The notes under the pieces were generated by a model. It made no database searches. It was not told where the DNA came from and saw nothing but the letters and a program-made list of their open reading frames with translations. From NCBI RefSeq assembly GCF_000208925.1, contig NW_001915083.1, positions 1-26,867 of the forward strand: a DNA stretch of 26,867 nt, in the 5' to 3' direction. Origin of the DNA: Entamoeba histolytica HM-1:IMSS (Eukaryota > Evosea > Mastigamoebida > Endamoebidae). The translations under genes and the position numbers were made by a program. Position 1 is the stretch's first letter, and each line of letters begins with the position of its first letter. Of the stretch, positions 18,366 to 26,867 are shown in pieces.

Positions 18366-19296
18366 ATGATGTTTGCTTTTCTTTCAAACAAAAAAGTGTC
18401 TTCACTCACACTACAAATTATAAGGTTTTTATTGGTGAGTTTCATCTGTTCAATTATTGGTATTATTTTATTTTCAAACAAAAATAGAGTAAATGAAATT
18501 GTTCATGTATTAGACAAACTGAAAACACAAAGTCGTTACTCTATTTCACTTCCATCATTTTTATTTTTTAATATTATTGCAATTATTTTATGTTTTCCTT
18601 TATCTCCCCACCAAGTATTAAGTGGGTATTGTCTTGGAGCAGGTATAGGTGCCATAATTAATGTAATTGGAACAGTAATTGGAATAGGCATATGTTTTAT
18701 GTTAAATAATTTAGTTAAAAAAATACATATTATTGCTTCAAAACTCCATCCCAATTTTTGTCAATGGGCAGAACAAGAAGGATTTTTTTATATCTTTTTA
18801 AATGTATTTTCTCCAAAATTGACAATTGGAATGTCTGTGTATCTTATTTCTAAAAATCATTATATTTCTTATCTAATTGCTATAGTCACTGCATCAATTA
18901 TATTATCAGCTTTTTATTCTTATTCTGGTTCTTTGATTGACCCTTTTGCTATATTTATTATTGAAGGAGGTTTGTTATTTTTATTAAATTTTTATGAAAA
19001 GCAAAGTACTAAAATAAATAGAAAATTATTATGTTTTAGTTCAATTAATTGTTATTCTTTTAATTAGTATTATTTCATTCTCAGGAACATTATATTGGTC
19101 TCATGGGTTAAGTACAAAAAATAAAAAGTTCTTTTCATCAAATAGTATTATTGAAGAAAGACGTAATGTTTTAACAAAGAAACAATTTTCTTGTCTTGGA
19201 TTATTAAAACAAATCTTTACTGTTTCAGAAGAGTTTGAATTTCCTGACAATGTCTCAGATGTTTCAAGTGTTGAATGTGAAACACGACAAGAATAA
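18366..19296 (+). CDS. VTT/DedA (TVP38/TMEM64-like) membrane protein, 292 aa, two exons
   Basis: Exons 18366-18969 and 19022-19296. Exon 1 encodes several hydrophobic segments (about 17-37, 60-78, 88-112, 140-161, 166-186). The VTT (SNARE-associated) core is CFPLSPHQVLSGYCLGAGIG, followed by the re-entrant glycine-rich helix INVIGTVIGIGIC. Family members such as TMEM41B, VMP1 and Tvp38 are ER/Golgi lipid scramblases or traffic factors. Splicing adds, after IFIIEG, the sequence ENYYVLVQLIVILLISIISF, a last membrane helix (about 205-222), and then a polar 65-residue cytosolic-type tail ending SSVECETRQE. Without splicing the frame ends in a nonsense tail after FIIEGGLLFLLNFYEK. The start has two adjacent Met codons. 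The gene ends 48 bp before the stop of the convergent kinase gene. Confidence 0.75.
18970..19021 (+). other. Intron (52 bp) of VTT gene
   Basis: Begins GTTTGTTATTTTT, a perfect Entamoeba donor, and ends AAAATAAATAG. Phase 1 splicing turns GGT into GAA and opens a 91-codon second exon that starts with a membrane helix. Confidence 0.85.
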
Positions 19297-19344
19297 AAGT
19301 CAAAAACTAAATGTATTAAAAAAGTATTGTAAAGAAATAAAAAA

Positions 19345-22300
19345 TTATTGAAGTTTTTCATTGTAATTTTGTTCAATCATTTCAACGACTTTGTCAATTT
19401 TTGGTCTGTTCAATGGTTGTTGGTCCCATCCCATACTTACAATTCGGAAATACCAGTCAGGCATATCTTTTGTCTGAGGCATTCTTTTTCCTTGAGAAAT
19501 AAATTCTGCAATATTCCATGGAAATGGGAAAGTTTCTTTAGGATATGGTGCACCCCAAATAAAGGTTTCATACATTACAATAGCAAATGAAAACACATCA
19601 GCTTTTTCAGAATATTTAGATTGGTCAAGAACTTCTGGAGCCATGTACATTGGTGTTCCAATACCCTTTGTAAATGTCATATTACTCCTCATCATATTAA
19701 CATTTCTTGATGAACCAAAGTCTGTTAACTTAGCATTAACTGGAATACCTTTATCAACTGAAAAAACTAATACGTTATCAGTCTTAATGTCTCTATGCAT
19801 TATACCATTAGTATGAAGGTATTGAATTCCTTTAGCACAGTCAAGTACAAACTTAATTCTAAGGTATTTGTCTAATTTCTTTTTCTTATTTATCATGCTC
19901 ATTAATGATCCAAATTTTGCAAATTCAGTTACCATACATATCTTTGTTGGAATAAATACAGCCCCATAAAAATGTACAATATATTCTGACCTAAACTTAT
20001 CTAACATATGTACTTCTTTCTCAAATTCTTCCATTTGTTCATCGTCATCCGGAATCTTCATTACTTTAATGGCAACTGAATTTCCTCTAAACATTCCTTT
20101 ATAAACAGTTCCAAATGATCCTTCCCCAATTTGTTTTTCCATAATTAATTCATCATAATCAAGTCGTGTTGACATTTGTGTTTCTGTAACAAGTAACACA
20201 TCTTCATTAACAATAACTCCTTGTTTGAAGTCTAAAGAAAATAATTGAATAGTCTCAGAAATCTTACATGTACAAACTGGTTTAATTGATATTTTAAATT
20301 CACACCCTTCTCCTTTTGTTAATATAGCCATCTCTGGCTCAACTCTAACTTGAAACTTCGCCATATCATCTTCTTTCACAGTAAATTGAATTTTTAACTT
20401 TGATTTACCACCATTACCAACATTTATAGTATCAGTACTTTCTTCTCCAACTGGAATCATAAGTTCATCTTTATTTTTATCAAAATGAAGTTCTTTTTTA
20501 TCAGTAACGACATAGCTCCTTCCTGTTAATGGCTCAAAAATTATGTCTGTGTCTTTCATAAAGAAATAATGAACATTAGCCGGTCTTTTATTTTGATTTG
20601 TTTTCTTAATAAAGTACCACGACAAACTAACAATACCTGCTATAATTAAAATAACTATAATACTTCCTAAAATACATATTAGTACTATGAACCATACTAC
20701 TGGTTGCTTTTGACAATATGTTCCACTTGTTGAAACACTATACCAAAAATCACATTTGCTACATTTTGAGTCAGTGGATTTAGAGCAGTGTTCAATAGCT
20801 CTATAATGTACACATTTATTTTCTATTAATATATAGTTCTCTTCACAGGAATAACAAGAAATTAGTGAACAAGATGTACAATGTTCTGTTACTTCTAGAC
20901 AAGATTGACAATAAGGTGTTTTGACAATATACCCATCTTCACATAAAGTACATCCATTTGGAGTTTTAGTTTTACATGAAGTTAACATGTCATATGAAAT
21001 ACATTGTCTTCCATTATACAAAAAGAAATTATCTTCACATGAAATACAACTACTTCCATCCAAACATTTCGTACAATTCTTTATACATTCTTGACAGTCA
21101 ACGTCTTTTCTGTAAAATCCATCTTTACAAATAGCACATCCAGTCCCTGCTTTCATCATTTGAGTACATTTAGTATTAAGAATATCATCACTTTGACATA
21201 TTGATTTTGTGCCATCTCTTTGTAGTGTGTGTTTATCATTACATGAAATACAATAAGACTTATCACCAAAACATTCATAACAGTTAGAATCACATGGTAA
21301 ACATTCTCCATTAGACAGATAATATCTCACATTACATTTAATACATCTTCCCTCAAGATACTCAGTGCATTGGTTTTCTGGTTTTGTTGAAGTACACAAT
21401 CCATTTACAAGATAACTATCATTCTCACATGTAATACAACTTATTGAATTATAACATTCTGTACATTTTAATGGACAATCAACACAGCTAGAACCATCAA
21501 AATATTTCCCAGAAACACATTTATAACAAGTTGAATCTTTTTCTAATAAACAATCTGTTTTATCAACACAAATCCCAATTGAATTGATAATGTATGAATC
21601 ACTACAACTAAGACATTTTGTTGCTGTACATTTTGTACATTTTGGTCCAAAATTTTGATTGCATTCTTTGCATGTTCCATCTTCATTGAACCATCCATCA
21701 TTACATTGAACAACACCATTTGGTGATACAAGAGAGGCACTTGGCTGTTTGACACATTGATCTGAAGATAACACATAACCATCACTAATATCACAAATTG
21801 AACACCCCTCTCTCTTATTTGTGTTACATATTCCACACCCTGAATGGAGTTCTGAACAATCCTTATTACAACTTTGTTCATCTGAACTATATTTTCCATC
21901 TTGACACTTTCTACACATTCCCATAATATAATTTGGACATATCTCTGATGAAACTGACTCACACATATTTGATGATCCAACTTTATATCCATCTTCACAT
22001 AGCATACATTTATTATGTGAATTGCATTTTTTACAATTCTTATTACATCGTAAACAAATTTGTGGTTGTAATGCTTTATCTTGTAAGTAATATCCTTCTT
22101 CACACTCAACACAATTCCCAGATGTTGAGTAATTAACACAATGACTAACAATTGGTCGTTCTGGACAATCTCCCTCAACTGGTTTTCCTTCTCCACATTT
22201 TAAACATTTTACACTTTCAGTGGTAATGTACATATCAGTACAATTAGATTTCTCATTTATAATTATATTACTTGATGCACCTGTTTTCATGGTAGTTAGT

Positions 22301-22515
22301 GACAATCCACCATGTGCAACAGAAATGATATTTTTTTCATTAAATTCAATTGTTTGTCCTACAATTCCATCTAAATAAATGTAGTTATTTTTTCCATCAA
22401 TTATAAAATGGTTTGTTGATTCCCCACTTGTTGTAATAAGTTTAAACTTCTGAGAGCTTGCTGTTAACTTAGCACTATTAGAAATATATAATTCTTCAAT
22501 GTCATTTATTGTCAT
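19345..22515 (-). CDS. Transmembrane kinase (TMK), C-terminal part: CxxC ectodomain, TM, kinase (1056 aa)
   Basis: From the first Met after the frameshift, residues 90-600 are a CxxC-rich ectodomain of furin/EGF-like repeats (for example CVECEEGYY, CKKCNSHNKCMLCEDGY). A membrane helix lies at 606-634 (VVWFIVLICILGSIIVILII and on), then basic KKTNQNKR. Residues about 685-778 look like an immunoglobulin-fold ASH/MSP-type domain. The kinase is at 787-1050: GEGSFGTVYKG, VAIK (Lys817), HRDIKTDNV (Asp909), DFGSS (Asp932), GTPMYMAPE, all catalytic residues present; HRDIKTDN suggests Ser/Thr, TKL-like specificity. Entamoeba has a large TMK family acting as surface receptors in growth and phagocytosis. 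The N-terminal half of the same gene is the open frame at 22585-25146, in the same frame but separated by a stop and two opposed indels. Met1 here is not a true start. Confidence 0.85.
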   Translation of the reverse strand: MTINDIEELYISNSAKLTASSQKFKLITTSGESTNHFIIDGKNNYIYLDGIVGQTIEFNEKNIISVAHGGLSLTTMKTGASSNIIINEKSNCTDMYITTESVKCLKCGEGKPVEGDCPERPIVSHCVNYSTSGNCVECEEGYYLQDKALQPQICLRCNKNCKKCNSHNKCMLCEDGYKVGSSNMCESVSSEICPNYIMGMCRKCQDGKYSSDEQSCNKDCSELHSGCGICNTNKREGCSICDISDGYVLSSDQCVKQPSASLVSPNGVVQCNDGWFNEDGTCKECNQNFGPKCTKCTATKCLSCSDSYIINSIGICVDKTDCLLEKDSTCYKCVSGKYFDGSSCVDCPLKCTECYNSISCITCENDSYLVNGLCTSTKPENQCTEYLEGRCIKCNVRYYLSNGECLPCDSNCYECFGDKSYCISCNDKHTLQRDGTKSICQSDDILNTKCTQMMKAGTGCAICKDGFYRKDVDCQECIKNCTKCLDGSSCISCEDNFFLYNGRQCISYDMLTSCKTKTPNGCTLCEDGYIVKTPYCQSCLEVTEHCTSCSLISCYSCEENYILIENKCVHYRAIEHCSKSTDSKCSKCDFWYSVSTSGTYCQKQPVVWFIVLICILGSIIVILIIAGIVSLSWYFIKKTNQNKRPANVHYFFMKDTDIIFEPLTGRSYVVTDKKELHFDKNKDELMIPVGEESTDTINVGNGGKSKLKIQFTVKEDDMAKFQVRVEPEMAILTKGEGCEFKISIKPVCTCKISETIQLFSLDFKQGVIVNEDVLLVTETQMSTRLDYDELIMEKQIGEGSFGTVYKGMFRGNSVAIKVMKIPDDDEQMEEFEKEVHMLDKFRSEYIVHFYGAVFIPTKICMVTEFAKFGSLMSMINKKKKLDKYLRIKFVLDCAKGIQYLHTNGIMHRDIKTDNVLVFSVDKGIPVNAKLTDFGSSRNVNMMRSNMTFTKGIGTPMYMAPEVLDQSKYSEKADVFSFAIVMYETFIWGAPYPKETFPFPWNIAEFISQGKRMPQTKDMPDWYFRIVSMGWDQQPLNRPKIDKVVEMIEQNYNEKLQ

Positions 22516-22600
22516 TTGTGTACTTCCTTTTGCTAGAATGATTGAAACATGACTTTTGATTAGATGAACATGGACAAGTAAAGTCTACATCTTATTGGGC
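22516..22600 (-). other. Frameshifted joint inside the TMK gene
   Basis: The upstream frame runs into a TAG at 22587-22585. Between about 22592 and 22545 another frame reads DVDFTCPCSSNQKSCFN, a CxC...C pattern like earlier segments of this ectodomain (QCPCQGSTCYI, CTCTFKNF). Downstream of about 22540 the original frame resumes with LAKGSTQMTINDIEELY. Thus two single-base shifts of opposite sign lie about 50 nt apart, near AATAAGATG and CATTCTAGC. No intron with a proper donor restores the frame. Confidence 0.7.
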
Positions 22601-25146
22601 ATCAACGTAATTCCCTTCATTTGTTTGAATACGTTGTCTTGGTAAAGGTTCATTGTCATACAGTTTTCTTTTGTGACTGAGGTTTGTCCTTCTTCCATGA
22701 TAACAATAGCTTGTCTATCACAACTAAATTTAATTTGTTCTGGTTGGGTGATTTCAATCTTTCTCTTGGTGTTCTTTACTACTGACCTCATTATATTAGA
22801 GACTGTTGGCATACCATCAATATTTAACGGTGATGATGCTGTAACGGTATCAAAAAGAGGTGTTTCTTTATGTTTAGCTCCAGTTAAACTATTCAATTTT
22901 AACTTTGTCACAGCTCGGTCAATGGTAATCATTGATGTGTCTGTTTCAATAACATCTTCAATTAAAGTATTTTGTGATAAGAACGTTAGTTTTGAGTGTG
23001 GATTATACTTTATTGCACTAAGAGTTTGTTCAATGGTTGTATTTCCTTTAGTGATTAGTGTTGGTTTGTGAGACAATCCATCAATTGCCCCAATATATAT
23101 GCTTCCAGTTCCTTCAAGAGTAATATCAAAATCACCCGTTATTTGAATTTTATCAATACTTTGGACATTCAAAAACATTACATTTTGAGACAATAAAAGA
23201 ATAGCATTTTCAATGTTAGTTGAATCAGGGATTGTGACTTTATCAAGACTAGTTTGGATATAACAAGTTGATCCTTGGCATGGACATTGTTGATAAGCAA
23301 ATTTATAATTAGATTCTGAAATAGTGCAATGAACCTTATTATTTTTAACATCCTTCTTACATACCCTTAACAAACGATCCAATGCATAAACTTTATGGTC
23401 ACTTGACTCTACTAATGATAATTCATCAGAAAATGGAGAGACTGAAGAAGCTAATTCAAAGCATTCAGCAGTGATAGAAGTAAAATCTATTTTAATAGCA
23501 CTTGAAATAACTAAATTACCTGAGTTAACTTGAATTATTGCCTTTTTATCTAAATTTGAATAGTTTGTATCACCAACTGTAGTGATTGAATCAAATGAGA
23601 ATTGCGAGTTTTCATTAACAGAAATAGATGACATTAAATTGATTTTCAAAGACGAACATCTTAAATCAGTGTTGATATTGATATTTGAAATTTTACTAAA
23701 ATCACACACATCTTCAACATTAATTCCTGAACCAGTAATTGTTACGGATTTAAGTTCTGTATCTGAGGTAATTTTTTGCCAATATCTTTTTACATTTCCT
23801 CCATTATAGTCTTGAGATAGAACTAATGTAAACTTATCATATCTTCTAGTGGTTGAATCATCACAATCAAATTGAGTAAAAGTGGTTGATGATGTCTGTG
23901 TACACTTACACTCTATAGAGCTTGTTGTTTTGATATATCTTCTTGTTGAATCACCACAAGGTACTTGTCTAATACCAATATTCTCGAGTCTTGTTATTTC
24001 ATCATCAGTATCAATCATTAACTTTCCTCTGAATAGAACAGCGTCATTTGAAACAGACTCCTGTATTTTTATTTTATTTAAATAGAACGTACCAATACTA
24101 AAATAAACATCACTTTTAGTAATTTTAAGAGTATTATTAAAATATACTTTACCATAAAAACGCATAGGATATTCTGGTGGTTCTACAACACCAACAAATG
24201 AAAGACTATTCCGTTTTGGAATAGACAAAGTCGTATCACCAATATTAGTAAAAGAATACCATGTTTGTTCTACAGGTAATTGTTCTTGGTCTGAACTAAT
24301 ATTAAAAATTCTATGTTCACTAATATAATAACAATCATAATATCCATTCTGATATTCAAAATTTTTAAAAGTACATGTACAATCATTTTCAGGAGTTATT
24401 TGTGAAGGACAAAGAGTAACTCGAGAATACCCATCAATATCACAAATACTAAATGATTTATATGATCCAGAAACCTTTCCAGAAATTGGTGTTTTTATAG
24501 TGGATTTTGTTCCTTTTGTTGAATAATGATACGTACATGTTGGAGTATCATAATTTGTTTTAATTGTAACAGAAACATCTCCTTCAATAAGAAGAAATGG
24601 TGGAATACTTTCTTTATAATCTAAAATAATATTTTCATGATAAGTATCATTGACTGTTAAATAAACAATAACTTTGTGTAACATAAGTGTTGTAGTTGAT
24701 GAGTCTGATGCAACTCTTCCTCCTTGATACAAAGTAGAATATTCAGGAATTCCATCAAGGTCAAAGACATAGTTAGTATCTAAATACGTTGATTCTCTCC
24801 AAAAATCTAAGTTTAACGTCTTTCTTCCATTTGCTGTTGAAGGCTCATGTTTAAAATACAAATACTTATTTGGTGTTTCAGCTGTGTCATTAAAAAATAA
24901 ATAATTTTTTGTTGTATCAGATCTATCAGCACCACAACAATCATTAACAAATAAGAAACAATCAGTTTTATTTGTCTCTACATAAGTTACATGTTTCCAA
25001 CCTCTCCACTCTAACTGACTTGGATAATTACATGGTTCTCCGAATTGAAAAGAAGCTTTATTAGGAGAAAATTCACACCAGTCACCAGAGACTATTCTAA
25101 AATAAAAAGTAATTATGAAAAGAACAACAATGTTCTTATGTGACAT
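22585..25146 (-). CDS. Transmembrane kinase (TMK), N-terminal ectodomain part (853 aa)
   Basis: Starts with a signal peptide (MSHKNIVVLFIITFYFRIVS, then GDWCEF). The rest is extracellular-type sequence rich in Ser, Thr, Asn and beta-strand, with many N-glycosylation sequons (for example NKTDC, NDTAE, NDTYH) and scattered Cys clusters in CxC...C pattern (CTCTFKNFEYQNGYYDC, CKCTQTSSTTFTQFDC, QCPCQGSTCYI), each followed by a strand-like segment, suggesting a repeated module. No kinase or membrane helix lies in this part; it continues in the same frame into the 1056-aa part after the frameshifted joint, for a product of about 1,930 residues. Reading as a separate secreted protein of 853 aa is possible but less likely because the module is cut in the middle. 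The ligand is unknown. Confidence 0.75.
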   Translation of the reverse strand: MSHKNIVVLFIITFYFRIVSGDWCEFSPNKASFQFGEPCNYPSQLEWRGWKHVTYVETNKTDCFLFVNDCCGADRSDTTKNYLFFNDTAETPNKYLYFKHEPSTANGRKTLNLDFWRESTYLDTNYVFDLDGIPEYSTLYQGGRVASDSSTTTLMLHKVIVYLTVNDTYHENIILDYKESIPPFLLIEGDVSVTIKTNYDTPTCTYHYSTKGTKSTIKTPISGKVSGSYKSFSICDIDGYSRVTLCPSQITPENDCTCTFKNFEYQNGYYDCYYISEHRIFNISSDQEQLPVEQTWYSFTNIGDTTLSIPKRNSLSFVGVVEPPEYPMRFYGKVYFNNTLKITKSDVYFSIGTFYLNKIKIQESVSNDAVLFRGKLMIDTDDEITRLENIGIRQVPCGDSTRRYIKTTSSIECKCTQTSSTTFTQFDCDDSTTRRYDKFTLVLSQDYNGGNVKRYWQKITSDTELKSVTITGSGINVEDVCDFSKISNININTDLRCSSLKINLMSSISVNENSQFSFDSITTVGDTNYSNLDKKAIIQVNSGNLVISSAIKIDFTSITAECFELASSVSPFSDELSLVESSDHKVYALDRLLRVCKKDVKNNKVHCTISESNYKFAYQQCPCQGSTCYIQTSLDKVTIPDSTNIENAILLLSQNVMFLNVQSIDKIQITGDFDITLEGTGSIYIGAIDGLSHKPTLITKGNTTIEQTLSAIKYNPHSKLTFLSQNTLIEDVIETDTSMITIDRAVTKLKLNSLTGAKHKETPLFDTVTASSPLNIDGMPTVSNIMRSVVKNTKRKIEITQPEQIKFSCDRQAIVIMEEGQTSVTKENCMTMNLYQDNVFKQMKGITLMPNKM

Positions 25147-25636
25147 TTGTTGATTTTTATTAAATACAAGTTTTATTATTAGGAAAGAAACAAAAATTAA
25201 GGTGAGATTTCATTATGAAAAGTTTATCTTTTTGTTAGTAATTTTATTATTAATTTTTTAATATTTTCTTTTTCTTTTTTGGATTTGAAAACTTAAAACA
25301 CTCACTTCAAATAACTTTTGTCTTTTGTTCTTTGATTCATTATGAAACTTCATCACTAATACTTTATTTTTAATATCATTGGGTAGTATTGAATAAAAAT
25401 AAAAATGTCTAAATTTATATAAAATTCAGTACAATGTAATTTTGTTTTTACTTTTACTACAATTTTTTATTTACTAGTTTTAATTATAATTTAAATTAAA
25501 ATTTGCATTTTTTTTTTAAGATAAATGCATATTTTAAAAACACAAATAATGGAATAACAAAAAAGAGAAGAAGTAAAAGAGAAAAACCCTTGATAGGACA
25601 ATTATCTCATTAAATTGGCTTTTGTTATAATCAGAA
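25147..25636. promoter_or_regulatory. Divergent promoter region (TMK / EF-hand-like gene)
   Basis: On the minus strand GTATTTAAT at 25167-25159, 13 bases before the TMK ATG, resembles the TATA-like element but is unusually close to the start. GCTTTTGTTATAATCAG precedes the rightward ATG at 25637. The rest is AT-rich homopolymer DNA without any gene. Confidence 0.4.
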
Positions 25637-26761
25637 ATGGATCCTAAACAAATATTCAAAAACGTGTCTGAAGGGAATGATTTTATTAGTTTCAACGGAG
25701 TTATTTCAGTTATAAAAGATGAAGACAAATATTGTGATGAAGTTCCTGGATTAGTTGGGTTGTCTTCTTCATCTGATAGATTTAATCAACAAACATTTGT
25801 AGAGACACTTAACTTAATCAGGAGATTTAATAAAGAAGTAAGTTCAGTAACAACGGATAAACAACGTACAGAAATTAGAAATGTTTTTATGTTCAAAGCA
25901 ATTAGTGGAGGAAGTGATGGACCTATTGATGGACATATAGTTGTTGAGAGATGTAAAAGAGCAGCAGAAAATGCTAAAAGTCTCAAAGAAATACTACAAA
26001 GAATAGGACAAAAAGCAGAGAACGAAGAAAGGATTGATTTACTTAAATTTAAAGAACTTGCAAATGAAGAAGAAGAGGCATTAATAAAGTGTTGTACACC
26101 TACAGGAAATCAAGAAGAAATAAAAGGAATAGAGAAAAGTATTCAACACTTTGATTCAATCAAAGAAGAAGGTAGAAATAAATTAGGCTATAAAGAGTGT
26201 GTTGAATGTCTTGAAGCAGGAGGAATTAATGAAGCAGACAGTATTTATTTCATTGAAATTGCGGATATTGAGAATCAAGGAGAACTTGAACGAGAAGACT
26301 TTATTCGAAGTGGTAAATTAATAGAAGAATATTACAAGAATATGGGAGAAGAAATAAAAAATAAAGAGATAATAGATGAAGAATACAAAAAGATATTTGG
26401 AAGACTTGTTTTTAAATTGGTTAACAAGAAAAATGAAGAAAAAGTATCAAAAGACATTATTTGTCAGGCAATGGATAAAATAGTAGGGAAAAAGATTAAT
26501 GGAAGACCAGTTCAAAGTATAGAGATGAAAGGAGCAGAAAAAGAATTGAGTGTTGAAGAATTTATTGGATATTTAAAAGATGAAGAAGAAGAAGAAAGGA
26601 TTCCAATGAGTAGTGAAAGAGAGAGTGAAGAGATTTTAAAAGAGCAAGAAGAAGGACAAGAAAAAGAAGAGAAAGAAGAAGAAAAATATGAGCCAAGTAG
26701 ATGTACAGTATGTTATTTAAGATGTATCTTTGGATGTATTGAGAATTACTGTGGGTATTAA
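25637..26761 (+). CDS. EF-hand-like acidic protein with Cys-rich C-terminal tail, 374 aa
   Basis: Mostly helical, highly charged. Several segments have helix-loop-helix shape like degenerate EF-hands: ADIENQGELEREDFIRSGKL (about 210-229) keeps Asp, Glu, Gly and hydrophobic positions of a calcium loop; FISFNGVISVIKD near the start and ELSVEEFIGYLKD near 308-320 resemble EF-hand pairing helices without a full loop. Residues 325-355 are Glu/Lys-rich. The last 20 residues contain five Cys (RCTVCYLRCIFGCIENYCGY), suited to palmitoylation or metal binding and so perhaps to membrane anchoring. No signal peptide or ordinary membrane helix is present. The family is not recognised with certainty; a calcium-responsive membrane-associated protein is an inference. 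Intact, intronless. Confidence 0.6.
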   Translation: MDPKQIFKNVSEGNDFISFNGVISVIKDEDKYCDEVPGLVGLSSSSDRFNQQTFVETLNLIRRFNKEVSSVTTDKQRTEIRNVFMFKAISGGSDGPIDGHIVVERCKRAAENAKSLKEILQRIGQKAENEERIDLLKFKELANEEEEALIKCCTPTGNQEEIKGIEKSIQHFDSIKEEGRNKLGYKECVECLEAGGINEADSIYFIEIADIENQGELEREDFIRSGKLIEEYYKNMGEEIKNKEIIDEEYKKIFGRLVFKLVNKKNEEKVSKDIICQAMDKIVGKKINGRPVQSIEMKGAEKELSVEEFIGYLKDEEEEERIPMSSERESEEILKEQEEGQEKEEKEEEKYEPSRCTVCYLRCIFGCIENYCGY

Positions 26762-26867
26762 TAATAACAAATAAATTGAATAGAAGTGATTTGGGTTTAA
26801 GAAAAATTTTGAGAGAGAAAAAGGAATAGGTTAAAAAGAGAACTTAATAAAAAGTAAACAATGGAAT
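26762..26867. other. 3' flank at window end
   Basis: AT-rich sequence following the TAA stop; nothing else supportable before the window ends. Confidence 0.4.

Noticed and set aside
21543..22196. 217-codon second frame inside the TMK ectodomain
   Set aside because: It is an out-of-frame shadow of the Cys-rich repeat; the Cys periodicity and glycine turns are in the TMK frame.
22530..22590. A 56-nt intron (GTAGAC...TTCTAG) bridging the two TMK parts
   Set aside because: The donor is not the GTTTG type seen in the four other introns here, the length breaks the frame, and it would delete the conserved CxC...C segment.
1..26867. tRNA, rRNA, CRISPR array, bacterial operon or ribosome-binding sites
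   Set aside because: None was visible; introns and eukaryotic ribosomal and kinase genes show nuclear eukaryotic DNA.

Overview
The window looks like a gene-dense stretch of an Entamoeba nuclear genome (histolytica/dispar/nuttalli-type). Supporting signs are the very AT-rich DNA, genes packed 50-170 bp apart on both strands, tiny introns of 46-52 bp starting GTTTG and ending AG, very short apparent 5' leaders with TATA-like and GAAC-type elements, and lineage-typical proteins: a receptor-like transmembrane kinase with a CxxC-rich ectodomain, a TLDc protein and a phospholipase B-like hydrolase. The species cannot be fixed from the sequence alone.

Layout. Bases 1-2917 form a foldback or transposon-like unit with 386-bp arms that appear identical by eye. 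It encloses one 169-aa TLDc gene and no visible transposase. Bases 2918-5146 are gene-poor and hold one decayed coding remnant. From 5147 to 8903 three genes run leftward: phospholipase B-like hydrolase, a protein with Glo3-type ISS..FG motifs but no ArfGAP domain, and an M20 deacetylase/peptidase with one intron. Rightward from about 9206 is a single polypeptide joining a zinc-type macrodomain to an M-class sirtuin (SirTM). A leftward coiled-coil protein of unknown function follows at 11851-12843.

Bases 13523-17477 hold three rightward genes: a RhoGAP with helical N-terminus (three exons), a UBA-UAS-UBX Cdc48/p97 adaptor, and a LolD/MacB-like ABC ATPase without a membrane domain. Then come ribosomal protein uL13 (leftward), a VTT/DedA-type membrane protein with a previously hidden second exon (rightward), a very large transmembrane kinase (leftward, 19345-25146, interrupted by two compensating frameshifts), and a rightward EF-hand-like protein with a Cys-rich tail.

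The genes do not form an operon. Shared themes are signalling and membrane traffic (kinase, RhoGAP, Glo3-motif and VTT proteins) and bacterial-looking enzymes (macrodomain-SirTM, M20 deacetylase, ABC ATPase). The most novel-looking items are the writer-plus-eraser ADP-ribosylation fusion, the stand-alone Glo3-motif protein, the ASH/MSP-like domain between membrane helix and kinase, the SUMO-interaction-like motifs in the UBX protein, and the TLDc-carrying foldback unit. All domain calls come from reading motifs; no database search was run.
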